Positions 48,538-56,800 of a DNA stretch of 64,000 nucleotides are shown here, piece after piece. Every line of letters begins with the position of its first letter. The first letter of the stretch is position 1. The notes below the pieces were generated by a model that made no database searches, had not been told where the DNA came from, and saw only the letters and a list, made by a program, of their open reading frames with translations. The position numbers were made by a program, and so were the translations under genes. Source of the DNA: Bifidobacterium bifidum ATCC 29521 = JCM 1255 = DSM 20456 (lineage in GTDB: Bacteria; Actinomycetota; Actinomycetes; Actinomycetales; Bifidobacteriaceae); the NCBI RefSeq assembly GCF_001025135.1, contig NZ_AP012323.1:1240001-1304000 (forward strand), read 5' to 3'.

Positions 48538-48941
48538 TCAACCGCAAGACGCGACACGCGACGAGTCGAAAGATTTCGCCGTTCTCCCCCGATCCGAGAC
48601 GAGAACACCGAACAAATATCATTCCCCTCCCGGCATGACCGACAATCAGATCATGCGGACCGTACCACACCAGGCCATTTTCACCCGAATATGACGTGGT
48701 GTGGCACGCAGCGAAATAACGGCGAAAGACGGCGAATGACAAAACGTTGCAAAATGGCGGTTCCGATAAATCAACGCTGGCCACACCAGCGAATGTTAAG
48801 GAAAACATCGCATTGTGTGGCAGAACCGTTGCCACACAATGCCGATCTGGGTCATTTTCGCGCTGGTGTGGCCATGCGCTCCTCATTCAGGTCTCAGCGT
48901 GACAATACTCGCGCACAGTGATGGGATTCACTCGAACAGCG
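48538..48941. other. noncoding region with nested palindromes
   Basis: No gene is seen between two gene remnants. It carries the GTGTGGC palindrome cluster described separately, plus GCATGA/TCATGC near 48634-48657 and TTCGCCGTT/AACGGCGAA inverted words (about 48576 and 48719). Confidence 0.65.
48664..48874. repeat. GTGTGGC/GCCACAC palindrome cluster, copy 2
   Basis: Three stems: CCACACCA with TGGTGTGG (48665-48672 and about 48696-48703); TGGCCACACCAGCG (48778-48791) with its exact complement (48861-48874); and, nested inside the last, GCATTGTGTGGCA (48810-48822) with its exact complement (48830-48842). The words GTGTGGCACGCAG and TTGCAAAATGGC are shared with the cluster at 23.4-23.6 kb. Confidence 0.8.
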
Positions 48942-49211
48942 TCACCCAGTCGGGGTCGCGATGGCCGCGCGAGTATCGAGTTTCGGCGTCGGGTATCCGG
49001 CGCTGAGCAGCCGGCGCATCTCTTCGGCCGGCACGTCGGCCTGCATGGCGAGCATGTCGACCGCTATCGCGCGGATGCGCTCGTAACGCTCCCGGTCGAA
49101 GGGATCCTTGCAGTACGCCAATCCGGTCTGGGCCAGTGCCTGCAGCTCTCTGGCCTGCTCCAGCAACGTGCGGCCTGCGGCGATCATGGTCCGTCCATCC
49201 TCCCATCGCAA
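48942..49211 (-). pseudogene. NUDIX hydrolase N-terminal domain remnant
   Basis: An 89-codon frame reading LEQARELQALAQTGLAYC and DPFDRERYERIRAIAVDMLA, then GYPTPKLDTRAAI, before it ends. This is the N-terminal domain found before the catalytic domain in one group of ADP-ribose pyrophosphatases; the TPKLD motif marks the start of the Nudix fold, which is absent. The 3-prime end is therefore deleted. It lies within the decay zone. Confidence 0.75.
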
Positions 49212-49257
49212 GGTCTCATATCCGTCTAAGCTCAGCCATTACGACGTAATTGACCGT

Positions 49258-49282
49258 CGGCATGCTGACCGTCAGCATGCCG
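49258..49282. repeat. 11-bp perfect hairpin
   Basis: CGGCATGCTGA, loop CCG and its exact complement, between the NUDIX and MFS remnants. There is no U run. Confidence 0.6.
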
Positions 49283-49390
49283 ATTCCCGACTCAGTTTCC
49301 ATCATGCGTACCACTCGGGCCGTCTCAGTCCCAGAAACGGACGCCGCTTGCGGGCCACCGCGGTCTGAGAAAGATCGATGTCGGCAATGA

Positions 49391-49576
49391 AAGGAGGATG
49401 CCGGCAAGGATCTCGGCATCCTCAACCTAGCCACCACGCTCGGCCAGGCGGTGGGGCCCTCCATCACCTCGGCGGTCAAGACCGTGACCGGCACCTTTAC
49501 GGCGGCATTTGCCATATCCATCGTCATGGCCCTGTGCGCGGCCGGCTTCGTGCTGAGCCTTCGAAAAGTGCGATAG
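49391..49576 (+). pseudogene. MFS transporter C-terminal remnant
   Basis: An open stretch after a stop at 49388-49390, reading KEDAGKDLGILNLATTLGQA, GPSITSAVKTVTG and ending VLSLRKVR. AGKDLG(I)LN...TLGQ..GP is the typical last two-helix segment of actinobacterial MFS sugar or drug transporters. Nothing of the first ten helices is in the window. Confidence 0.8.
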
Positions 49577-49736
49577 CCGTGACGGCTTGGATGAGATTCG
49601 AGAACTACGTTCTGATCACGCCTTGCCACCCATCATGTCAATCGTGCGCCCGTCACCTGCCATTATCGTCGAAAACAGCAGGCCCGGACTGACTGTAAGG
49701 TGATTGAGCAGCTGGACATCAGCTTCGGTTCTTGAA

Positions 49737-49922
49737 TCACAGCGGCTTGACGAAATCCTCGCCGTTGAAACAGCCGGCGATGACGTTGCATTCGACGACG
49801 AGTCGCGGATCGATGGCGAGCGTATGATATGAATCTTCGATCGCCGTCTCATGCTCGATGAGCTCGGCGCGACCGCCATGCGCGGCGACAAATTGCCTGA
49901 TCACCTCATACTTGCTGTTCAT
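49737..49922 (-). CDS. unrecognised 61-residue protein
   Basis: A small frame starting MNSKYEVIRQFVAAHGGRAE and ending NGEDFVKPL. It overlaps the end of the GNAT-ASCH gene by 17 bases, which suggests translational coupling. It has a mixed charged sequence and a Cys pair (VVECNVIAGCF). I do not recognise a family; the C-terminal RLVVECNVIAGCFNGEDFVKPL block looks like a conserved fold rather than noise. The region 49577-49736 between it and the MFS remnant holds nothing recognisable. Confidence 0.55.
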   Translation of the reverse strand: MNSKYEVIRQFVAAHGGRAELIEHETAIEDSYHTLAIDPRLVVECNVIAGCFNGEDFVKPL

Positions 49923-50868
49923 AGCCGTCTGCCGTCTTGTTTGCCATTGAGTCCAACAGTCGCACGACCTTGAAATGCTCGAACACCACAAGAGAGTCAT
50001 CGTTCAGCGGAAAATCCGGGTCAGCGAACTCGTTGCGGTATTCCGGCGCGTTCCAGAAGGACTCGTGGGTATGCCTCCACGCGGCAGCCGTGGTGTCGCC
50101 CTCGCCCTCATCGATGGCGTGCCGGTCGGTGATCTTCCCAAGCGGAATAACATCAACCGCGGTGGTGACGAGTATGGCCACCGGCCGTTCACTGGAATCC
50201 ACCAGTGCCGAGCGTTCGCCGACCTGCGGCAGCGGTTCATCATCCTCTTCGTATTCAATCATCAATGCGGCGGTCGCGGTCTTCGTTCCGGCAAGAATGA
50301 GCCCTACCAGACGGTCACGTTCAGGTCCGGGGAACATGAATTCCGCCTTGGGCAGGTTCCCTGGTTCGGGTGCCGTGCTGATGCGTGTATAGTATTCCAG
50401 CCCATCCTCGTGATCGATGCGAGCCCCGCAATGCTGCTGCACCGCAAGACTTGCCCGGTTGTCCTTATGAACGCTCAGGTACGCCTCGTCAATGCCGAGC
50501 TCACGCGCCTTGTCGAGCGTGAGCCGCAAGCCGACTGTGGCATATCCACGGCCGCGATATTGAGGGGCGATGCCATAGCCTATATGCCCGGCTCCGACAC
50601 GCAGATTGTCGTTCAGGCGATGCCGCAAATTGAAGATTCCCACATACGCACCCTCATCATTGATGAGAACGTACTTGCTGCTCGGCACCCAGCCAGGCTG
50701 CAGCCCGATGCCACGCGATTGTTCTTCAAGCTCATGCACATACACGGCGAACCGCTCGCGGTCCATGCCGGCCGCCTGGTTCTCGAACCCGTTCTCGTCC
50801 GCCGGAAACTCAGAGAACAGCTCAAACGTCCGCTCCGGATCCGCCCGCCACACTTCCGTCAACCGCAT
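49906..50868 (-). CDS. GNAT acetyltransferase-ASCH domain fusion
   Basis: A 320-residue two-domain protein. Residues 1-165 are a GNAT fold (IGYGIAPQYRGRGYATVGLRL, VHKDNRASLAVQQHCGA). Residues about 175-305 are an ASCH domain (FMFPGPERDRLVGLILAGTKTATA, the GxKxxT motif, and NDDSLVVFEHFKVV). ASCH proteins act on modified nucleosides or RNA (family knowledge), so the fusion may join acylation and nucleic-acid-linked chemistry; the role is unknown. An AAAGGGCG site precedes the ATG. The downstream 61-residue gene overlaps it. Confidence 0.87.
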   Translation of the reverse strand: MRLTEVWRADPERTFELFSEFPADENGFENQAAGMDRERFAVYVHELEEQSRGIGLQPGWVPSSKYVLINDEGAYVGIFNLRHRLNDNLRVGAGHIGYGIAPQYRGRGYATVGLRLTLDKARELGIDEAYLSVHKDNRASLAVQQHCGARIDHEDGLEYYTRISTAPEPGNLPKAEFMFPGPERDRLVGLILAGTKTATAALMIEYEEDDEPLPQVGERSALVDSSERPVAILVTTAVDVIPLGKITDRHAIDEGEGDTTAAAWRHTHESFWNAPEYRNEFADPDFPLNDDSLVVFEHFKVVRLLDSMANKTADGYEQQV

Positions 50869-50927
50869 TCTCGCCCTTTCGTTTCCGCCATACTAGCCCA
50901 CCCGGATAACAGGGTGCGGACGTTTTC

Positions 50928-51227
50928 TTGGAGACTGGGCGAAAGGATATCATATGTCCGTTGCCGGGCGGCATGCGGCGGAAGCGGGCCGCCGAACTGT
51001 TCGGCGCGGGTGCCGGCCTGCGGCGCCTGTCGGACAGGGAGAAGACCCTGTTGATCGACCGGTTGAGGCCGGCGTGTTCGCTCGGCTCGATGACATGCTT
51101 GCCCGGCCTGCGCGTCCGGGCGGCCGGGGCGTTCACCGCTTCCGAGGGCGGGTACGGGTACCGAAGGGTCAAGGCCATGCTCCGAACCCGCGTCTCGGAG
51201 AAGGTGCTCCGCAGCCCCATGCCATAA
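50928..51227 (+). pseudogene. IS3-family transposase remnant
   Basis: A frame without a proper start. MRRKRAAELFGAGAGLRRL resembles the OrfA start, directly joined to KTLLIDRL and GGYGYRRVKAMLRTRVSEKV, which resembles the middle of OrfB (YGYRRV and VSEK motifs of IS3 integrase). The DDE catalytic core is missing. It is an internally deleted insertion-sequence fossil; no terminal repeats were found. Confidence 0.8.
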
Positions 51228-51547
51228 CCTGCACCGTCCAAGCCGGCGAAAACCACACCATCATCACCATCGATAGCACCACCAGACCTCCAGAAAACGC
51301 CGCGGACGCAGAGGACCTGATCCAGCCGTTCCACCGCGGCGACGACACCCGCATGGCCAACAGGCCCGGGCACGGACTCGGCCTGTCCATCGCCAAGGCA
51401 TGCACCGACGCCATGCAGGCCACGCTCGCCGTCAGCAGGCCCTCACCCGGCACCTTCCGAGCCGAAATCAAGCTACCGAACAGGCCGACGCAGCGCCATT
51501 GCCCGCAGCAGAAGGAACATGGACACCGCCCTCATGCCAGGCAATAG
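51224..51547 (+). pseudogene. sensor histidine kinase C-terminal remnant
   Basis: Directly joined to the IS3 remnant and in a different frame: DLIQPFHRGDDTRMANRPGH, then GLGLSIAKACTDAM. These are the F and G2 boxes (F..F.R.D, GLGLS) of a HATPase domain. The N-terminal sensor, DHp and N box are absent, so it cannot signal. The junction at about 51224 is probably the old IS boundary. Confidence 0.8.
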
Positions 51548-51651
51548 GCATAATCCTCCTCATTCAGCCCCGTTTGCATCGTCCCCGCGACGTGTGTGGC
51601 GGTCGCAGTTAGACATTCTCGGCGCACAGATTCTTATCATAGACTGGACGA

Positions 51652-52347
51652 ATGTGTAAAAGATTCGCGCTCGACCTGGATTGGGACGCCATCGCGGCGC
51701 AATTCTCGGTGGCCGAGGAAGACGTGCGCGGCGACGTTCTCCCCCGCCCCTCGTACAACATCGCCCCAACGCAGAACATCGCCGTCATCGCGCAGGGCAA
51801 AGACGGGCATCGACACCTGACCGGCGCATACTGGTCGCTGATTCCCAGCTGGAGTCCTGGCAAGACCTTGCCCTACCCCACCTACAACGCGCGGGTGGAA
51901 TCCGCTCACGTCAAATCCACCTTCGCGGAATCGACCCGCTCCCGGCGCACGATCATTCCGGCGTCGGGGTATTACGAGTGGAGGGGGCGGCGCCCGTTCT
52001 ATTTCAGCCCGGAGATGGAATCGACGGCGCTTGCGATGGCCGGGCTGTATTCGTGGCGGCGGCCTTCCGCGGCATCCCTATGGCAGCTGACGGCGACGAT
52101 TCTCACGTGCCCTGCGGTGGATGGGCCGGCGACGGTGCATGACCGTATGCCGCTGCTGGTGCCGGCCGGTATGACGTCCGAGTGGCTGGATCCTTCAATC
52201 GACGGCGCCCGTCTGCTCGCGCCGATGCGCAAGGCCGGTGCCGAGCTGTCCGCGCGGCTGCATTTCCATGAGGTCGCTCCGCCGGAGGGCGACGGGCCGA
52301 GCCTGATCCGTCCAATCAACCGCGAGGAGCCCATGCGGCTGTTCTAG
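51652..52347 (+). CDS. SRAP domain protein (HMCES/YedK type)
   Basis: A 231-residue protein that in relatives covalently caps abasic sites in single-stranded DNA. The catalytic cysteine is residue 2 (MCKRFAL), exposed after Met removal; SYNIAPTQN, YNARVES, IPASGYYEW (with the glutamate) and HDRMPLLVP are the other active-site motifs. All are intact. There is no Shine-Dalgarno; TATCAT lies 11 bases before the ATG, so a very short leader is likely. Confidence 0.94.
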   Translation: MCKRFALDLDWDAIAAQFSVAEEDVRGDVLPRPSYNIAPTQNIAVIAQGKDGHRHLTGAYWSLIPSWSPGKTLPYPTYNARVESAHVKSTFAESTRSRRTIIPASGYYEWRGRRPFYFSPEMESTALAMAGLYSWRRPSAASLWQLTATILTCPAVDGPATVHDRMPLLVPAGMTSEWLDPSIDGARLLAPMRKAGAELSARLHFHEVAPPEGDGPSLIRPINREEPMRLF

Positions 52348-52748
52348 TTCTGCCGCAGATCGGCGCTTCTTCCCCGATACGGTTGAGCGCACGGCCGGCA
52401 CGGGCAGCCTCCGCCGACAGGCTGAGCCGCGGCGGACGACGGAGCCGCGTGTAGACGAACGCAACAGGCGTTTGCGTCCTTAAGTGCGCGCCGAAACGAC
52501 GACCGCGCGCACTTAGGAACGCAAACAGGGCCATTTGCGTTGCTATGTGCGCGCACTTGCCGGTTCGGCGCGCACTTAGGAACGCAAACGCACGGAAACC
52601 GCGACTCATCGTCGACAGCCCAAGCCGACTCCGCCATTTTCACCGGCCCAGCCGGCCCAACCAATCCGTCATCTTACACCGGCCCGACCAACGGTGGGCA
52701 TATACCCTGACACAGGAACATTCGGTGAAAGCCAACGGAGGGGGATTC
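52348..52748. other. noncoding region with tandem hairpins
   Basis: No gene is seen. It holds two successive stem-loop units (52470-52589) described as a repeat, and short AT-poor sequence before the next gene. Confidence 0.6.
52470..52589. repeat. two tandem palindromic units
   Basis: A 22-base word beginning GCGCGCACTTAGGAACGC occurs at 52505-52526 and again at 52568-52589. Each is preceded by an inverted, slightly diverged partner (52470-52490 and about 52534-52553), giving two stems of about 20 bp with 2-4 mismatches. It looks like a REP/BIME-type element. Confidence 0.8.
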
Positions 52749-53447
52749 ATGGACGTGTCGGACGTCATCGCGCGGCGGGAGTTCATGCCGACGTACATCT
52801 GGCTGGATGTGGCGTTTCTGATTGGTTTCGCGGCGTTGCTGGTGTGGCGTCGCAAATACATGACGCTGCTGGTCGGACTGGTGATGGGCGGCGTGTATTT
52901 CGCCGTGGGCTACGGCGCGTTCAATCTGCTGACGCATTCACGTTCGATCAGCGGCGGCAGCACGTTCTGGGTGCTGCTGTGGATGAGCGTAAGTTATGGG
53001 TTCACGAACTTCTCATGGCTGTGGTTGCGGCTGAGCCGCGACCGCCATCTGGCGGAATGGTCGATGCTGATTCTCGTCTGGTGGTTCTGCTGCCCGTTGA
53101 TGTCGCAGACGTTTACGGCCCGGTTCGCGTCCGGCATGCAGCCGATTGTCATCCAACGCACGACGGGCGCGTACCACGGGTGGATGGCCGTCATCCTGTC
53201 GCGCAGGCGTATGGTCGATCATGCGGTGTGCCGCCGATCGGCATGGATACCTGCCGATCAGGCTCGGGGTCGTCGAAGATATCCGAAACACCTGATGTAC
53301 GAATGTACCGGCATCAGCCCGACGCTGTTGTACAGTCGTACAACAATCGTTCGCACCGCCTGTCAGCGATGGTTTTCGAACCATCCCGCCCAGTCGACGA
53401 CGGCCTCGATGTTATTGCCGTCCGGATCCAGCACGAATGCGGAATAG
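52749..53447 (+). pseudogene. membrane protein, C-terminus probably replaced
   Basis: The ATG at 52749 follows GGAGGGGG. Four membrane segments are read to about residue 150 (IWLDVAFLIGFAALLVW, LLVGLVMGGVYFAVGYGAF, FWVLLWMSVSYGFTNFSWLW, MLILVWWFCCPLMS). After GWMAVIL (about 53205) the sequence abruptly becomes basic, with Arg runs and many cysteines, and antisense reading of the VOC gene begins. A normal protein would have further helices there. It is probably truncated by a deletion. The family is not recognised. Confidence 0.55.
53326..53345. promoter_or_regulatory. palindrome TGTTGTAC-N4-GTACAACA
   Basis: A perfect 8-bp inverted repeat with a 4-nt spacer, 17 bases beyond the VOC stop. The symmetry is that of a regulator site, but its position at a gene end suggests it is a relic or a terminator-like element. 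Confidence 0.4.
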
Positions 53448-53761
53448 TACCCCGGATGATACGGGCGCGGTCCCGGAGCGCCGTTGTCTCGGCCGCCGAC
53501 GGCGAGCGCCGCGGCATGGAAACCCCGCACGGCCTCACGGTTCGGGGCGAGGAACGCGATATGCGTGGGCGGCGGCGCGAGCGCGGCATCATCCAGCGGG
53601 GACACGTAGAAGTCGGAGTGCGGCGTCCCGTCATCCACGCCGAAACCCAACGTGGGCTCGTGGTGGGCCTTGACGATGTAGCCGAGTGGCGCGAGCGCAT
53701 GCTCGTAGAAAGCGATGCTGCGTCCGACGTCCCGCACATGCAATGTGATGTGATCCAACAT
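53363..53761 (-). CDS. VOC family protein (glyoxalase/dioxygenase fold)
   Basis: A 132-residue single-domain VOC protein: MLDHITLHVRDVGRSIAFYE start, YYSAFVLDPDGNNIEAV end. His4, the central Asp/His and the C-terminal Glu could bind a metal. The substrate is unknown; resistance and isomerase roles exist in the family. The ATG at 53761 is preceded by a weak CAGGT; the longer frame is not supported. Confidence 0.85.
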   Translation of the reverse strand: MLDHITLHVRDVGRSIAFYEHALAPLGYIVKAHHEPTLGFGVDDGTPHSDFYVSPLDDAALAPPPTHIAFLAPNREAVRGFHAAALAVGGRDNGAPGPRPYHPGYYSAFVLDPDGNNIEAVVDWAGWFENHR

Positions 53762-54111
53762 ACCTGCCACTGTACGCGCAGCATAAGTCACATGACAGCA
53801 GTATTCTATCCGCTTGTTATCCGATATCATCCGCCCAAAGTCCCATCTTGGGCGGAGCAAATGGGACTTTGGGGATGATGGGGCGCTTCGCGGGATGGCC
53901 GGAACGGCGGAAGACACGACGGCCATGGCAACGGGCACGGCAAACGGCCACGGCAGGCAGGCACGCGGCAGCCACGGAACATGCTTCTCGCCACGCCCCG
54001 CACAAATCATCCTGCGGGATGCCATGGCATCGCAGCATCATATGGCACGATAGACACGTAACGACACGCAAAACAGATACACTGCGCGGAAACGACTCTG
54101 GAGGTGAGCAG
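53762..54111. other. noncoding region with palindrome
   Basis: No gene is seen between the divergent VOC and lysozyme-like genes. It contains the CCCAAAGTCCCAT palindrome (53834-53873). CATCATATGGCACGATAGACA near 54036 could supply a promoter for the gene to the right; none is certain. Confidence 0.6.
53831..53873. repeat. palindromic element with two alternative stems
   Basis: CCCAAAGTCCCAT (53834-53846) pairs with ATGGGACTTTGGG (53861-53873). Alternatively CCGCCCAAAG (53831-53840) pairs with CTTGGGCGG (53847-53855). The two folds are exclusive. Confidence 0.75.
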
Positions 54112-55206
54112 ATGGCCGGACGACGAACGGCTCGGCGAACGCGATCAGTCTCGCCTCGTGATGGGCAACCGCCGATCCGGCATGAGCTGTCGCCGACATG
54201 GCACGCACGACCCGCCGCGCGTCGGGAACGGCCGCGTCACGGCATGCGACGGACCGTGATCATCGTCGCGGTGATGCTGTGCGCGGCCATCGCCTTGTTC
54301 GCCTCGATTCCACGACTGATGCGCTTCGTATGGCCCGCTTCCGGCCCTGAACCACGCCGGGCGTCGGACGCCTACTGCTCCGCGACGCTGTCTTCCGGCG
54401 ACAACAAGGAAATGCTGTCCGTTGAACAGGCATTGAACGCCGAAATCATCACGAGAGCGGCAGTCAAACGGGGCCTGCCCGATCATGCCGCGACCGTCGC
54501 CATCGCCACGGCGATGCAGGAGACGCGGCTGATGAACCTGAGCTACGGCGACCGGGATTCCGTGGGATTGTTCCAGCAGCGTCCCAGTCAGGGGTGGGGC
54601 GCGAAAGAGCAGCTGATGGACGAGACGTATGCGGCGAACAGGTTCTACGACGAGCTGGTCAAGGTGCCGAACTGGCAGTCCGTCCCCGTCGAGGACGCGG
54701 CGCAGTCAGTGCAGCGTTCGCAATATCCGGATAGGCACGCCGACTGGACCAATCTTGCGCGGACATGGGCGGCGGGTCTGACCGGCGAGACCGGCGCGGG
54801 TGTCGCGTGCGCGCTGGAGCCGGCGCAGCCTTCGGACGCGGACATGGATGGTCTGACCAGTGATTTCCGCAACGAATTCCCGACCGTCATGGTATCGCAG
54901 CCGTCGAGTCTGGAGCCTTCCTCGAAGACGCAAGACGACGGCGGCGACAAGGCCGCCGACAATTCCGCGGCCAATGACGGCTCGGGCAAGACCACGTCCA
55001 AGACACTGACGTTCACAATGTCGGCCGGAACCGACACCGAAAACGGGAAAAGGCTATGCCGCCAAGCGACGGCCTGGCTGGTGGTCCATGCACGGCGCTA
55101 CGGCATCGATTCGTTGCGCGCGAACGGCATGCGCTGGAACCGCACGGACGGCGTGTGGGCCGGCACCGAGACCGGAGATCTCACCATCACGGCGACGCTG
55201 GCCTGA
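54112..55206 (+). CDS. membrane-anchored lysozyme-like protein
   Basis: A 364-residue protein. A basic Arg/Pro-rich cytoplasmic N-terminus (about 45 residues) leads to one membrane segment (TVIIVAVMLCAAIALFASI). The extracellular part has TAMQETRLMNLSYGDRDSVG and LFQQRPSQGWG, the pattern of actinobacterial lysozyme/transglycosylase-like proteins, with the glutamate of QETRL as the likely acid. A Ser/Asp-rich linker (about 265-300) separates a small C-terminal domain. It may act on peptidoglycan (inference). GGAGGTGAGC sets the start. Confidence 0.8.
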   Translation: MAGRRTARRTRSVSPRDGQPPIRHELSPTWHARPAARRERPRHGMRRTVIIVAVMLCAAIALFASIPRLMRFVWPASGPEPRRASDAYCSATLSSGDNKEMLSVEQALNAEIITRAAVKRGLPDHAATVAIATAMQETRLMNLSYGDRDSVGLFQQRPSQGWGAKEQLMDETYAANRFYDELVKVPNWQSVPVEDAAQSVQRSQYPDRHADWTNLARTWAAGLTGETGAGVACALEPAQPSDADMDGLTSDFRNEFPTVMVSQPSSLEPSSKTQDDGGDKAADNSAANDGSGKTTSKTLTFTMSAGTDTENGKRLCRQATAWLVVHARRYGIDSLRANGMRWNRTDGVWAGTETGDLTITATLA

Positions 55207-55349
55207 TTCCGGCCGCTGTCATGACATCCACACCCGCCGCCCGGCTGGTATAAGACGCCTGGTTCCATCTCACGGACAGCGCGCACAATCAACCCGCGCG
55301 TGCAGCTCATCCGCACATCGCCGGCGAGCCCGGCAAAGCGAGACGCTGC

Positions 55350-55465
55350 GCGACACGCCCGAATTGCGCAGCAGAACTGCAAGCACGCATCCCGGAAAAC
55401 GGCCTTGTTCCGTCATTCCCGCAGAACATGTAAGACAGTCCTGCTACACAATTCGGGCGTGTCGC
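55350..55465. repeat. 116-bp MITE-like element with 30-bp inverted ends
   Basis: The left arm at 55350-55379 and the right arm at 55436-55465 are inverted repeats with 27 of 30 matching; the outer 17 (GCGACACGCCCGAATTG) are identical. The interior is 56 bases and has no coding frame. No target-site duplication is visible. It lies in the 280-base intergenic space (55207-55486), which otherwise holds nothing recognised. Confidence 0.8.
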
Positions 55466-55486
55466 ACGATGAACCCCGTCAGTCAC

Positions 55487-56370
55487 TCACTCAGCGACCC
55501 GATTTCGCCGCGCGGATCTCATCACATAGGCACCGATCGGAACGGTCATCAGACCGCCGACCACGAACAGCAGACGTACATCGACCACATCGGCGAGCGG
55601 GCCGAACACGAGCATGCCCGCAGGCACTCCGAATGCCGAGACCGAGATCAGCAGACCCAATACCCGCCCCTGCAGGGACACGTCGCTCTCCTTTTGCATG
55701 AGCGCGTACGTGGGCGCGGCAAGCCTGTCAGCGAAATTGGAGAGCACGACGAAACCGAAATCGATGTGGCGCGCAGGGCGTCATCCGAGCTCTCCCCCGG
55801 ACGACGAAGACGGGCATCATCCAAACGAATCAGCGCGACGAAGCCTATGCCGACAATCGCCGTGGACACGTCGACGAGCATGATCATCCACAATGGCATC
55901 AGGTTGACGAGGGCTGCGGCGATTGCAGGAGAGGCGATGCTGATCGCCGTCTGCAACGTGCCGTTAATCGCGTTGACGCGCAGCAACCACGCCTCCGGAA
56001 CGATCTGCGGGATGAACGATTGCACGGCCGGGGTCTGGATTCCGCCGCCTGCCGAACGTATGACCAGAACGACAAGAATCAGCCCGGTATCACCCCAGCC
56101 GACGGCCATACTTGCCGACAGGCATATGGTCACGGCCGCGATGACGGCATCGGGAAGCATGACCAACAGTTTGCGGTTCCATCTGTCAGCCCAGACACCC
56201 CCGAACACGGAGACGATTGCCTGCGGCAGGGCGGCGGCGACCATCGCTCCGGTCATGACCATGCCGGAGTTCGACCGCAAGACCAGGTACCAGAAAATAG
56301 CGTATTGCACGACGCTGGAGCCGAACAGCGACAGCGTCTGTTCGACGGTCTGCCGTCCGATACAATGCAT
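55487..56370 (-). pseudogene. MFS transporter with internal deletion and frameshift
   Basis: The N-terminal half is read from 56370: TVEQTLSLFGSSVVQYAIFW, GGVWADRWNRKLLVML (MFS motif A) and SAGGGIQTPAVQSFIPQIV. Near 55775 the frame changes, and the last part, NFADRLAAPTYALMQ, GRVLGLLISVSAFGVPAG, then GPLADVVDVRLLFVVGG, is read in another frame. About 120 residues between are missing compared with the usual 420. The transporter is dead. It is divergent from the gene at 56388. Confidence 0.85.
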
Positions 56371-56387
56371 CACAGGGAGGGCCGTCC

Positions 56388-56609
56388 ATGTCGTTCTTGT
56401 TCCGACGCCGCAATCCTGGATCACGGCATGTCTACCGCTACGGGCCGCTGCGCATCACGTGCGTCGACAGGGACGTGCCGATCGACGTGCGCGTCAACGC
56501 CCATCTGATGTACAAGGTCGTGCTCTCTTGGGAGGACAAGGCCCGATGCGCCACGCCGTTCGACATGATCGCCCGTGATCTCGGCGAGTTCTGGCTACTC
56601 GACCAGTGA
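56388..56609 (+). CDS. unrecognised 73-residue protein
   Basis: Begins MSFLFRRRNPGSRHVYRYGP after a clear GGGAGGG site seven bases upstream, with TACAAT about 22 bases before the start. It has basic then mixed sequence, with a VDRDVPIDVRVNAHLMYKVV segment and an FDMIARDLGEFWLLDQ end. No membrane segment and no known family. The good ribosome site supports a real gene. The 190 bases after it (56610-56800) contain no convincing gene. Confidence 0.65.
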   Translation: MSFLFRRRNPGSRHVYRYGPLRITCVDRDVPIDVRVNAHLMYKVVLSWEDKARCATPFDMIARDLGEFWLLDQ

Positions 56610-56800
56610 TCCACGGTAGGCTTGCACGGCTGGACCCGTTCGCCGCTCAATTACGGTTCGAGCAGCACCATCCTGCGACTGTTCACCAGCGCATTCTTCC
56701 ATGCCGCCCATGCCCGCAGGCCACGGTATGTCCAGCTGCTCGATAAGCACCGACACGCCGCCCGCCACCGGGCGCAGCCCGTCGCCGATAGACTGGAGCG

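Noticed and set aside
49216..49629. A 137-codon minus-strand frame near the MFS remnant
   Set aside because: It is antisense to the recognisable MFS tail and has no ribosome site or family pattern.
50928..51227. Intact insertion sequence
   Set aside because: The frame lacks a start and the DDE core, and no terminal inverted repeats or target duplications were found.
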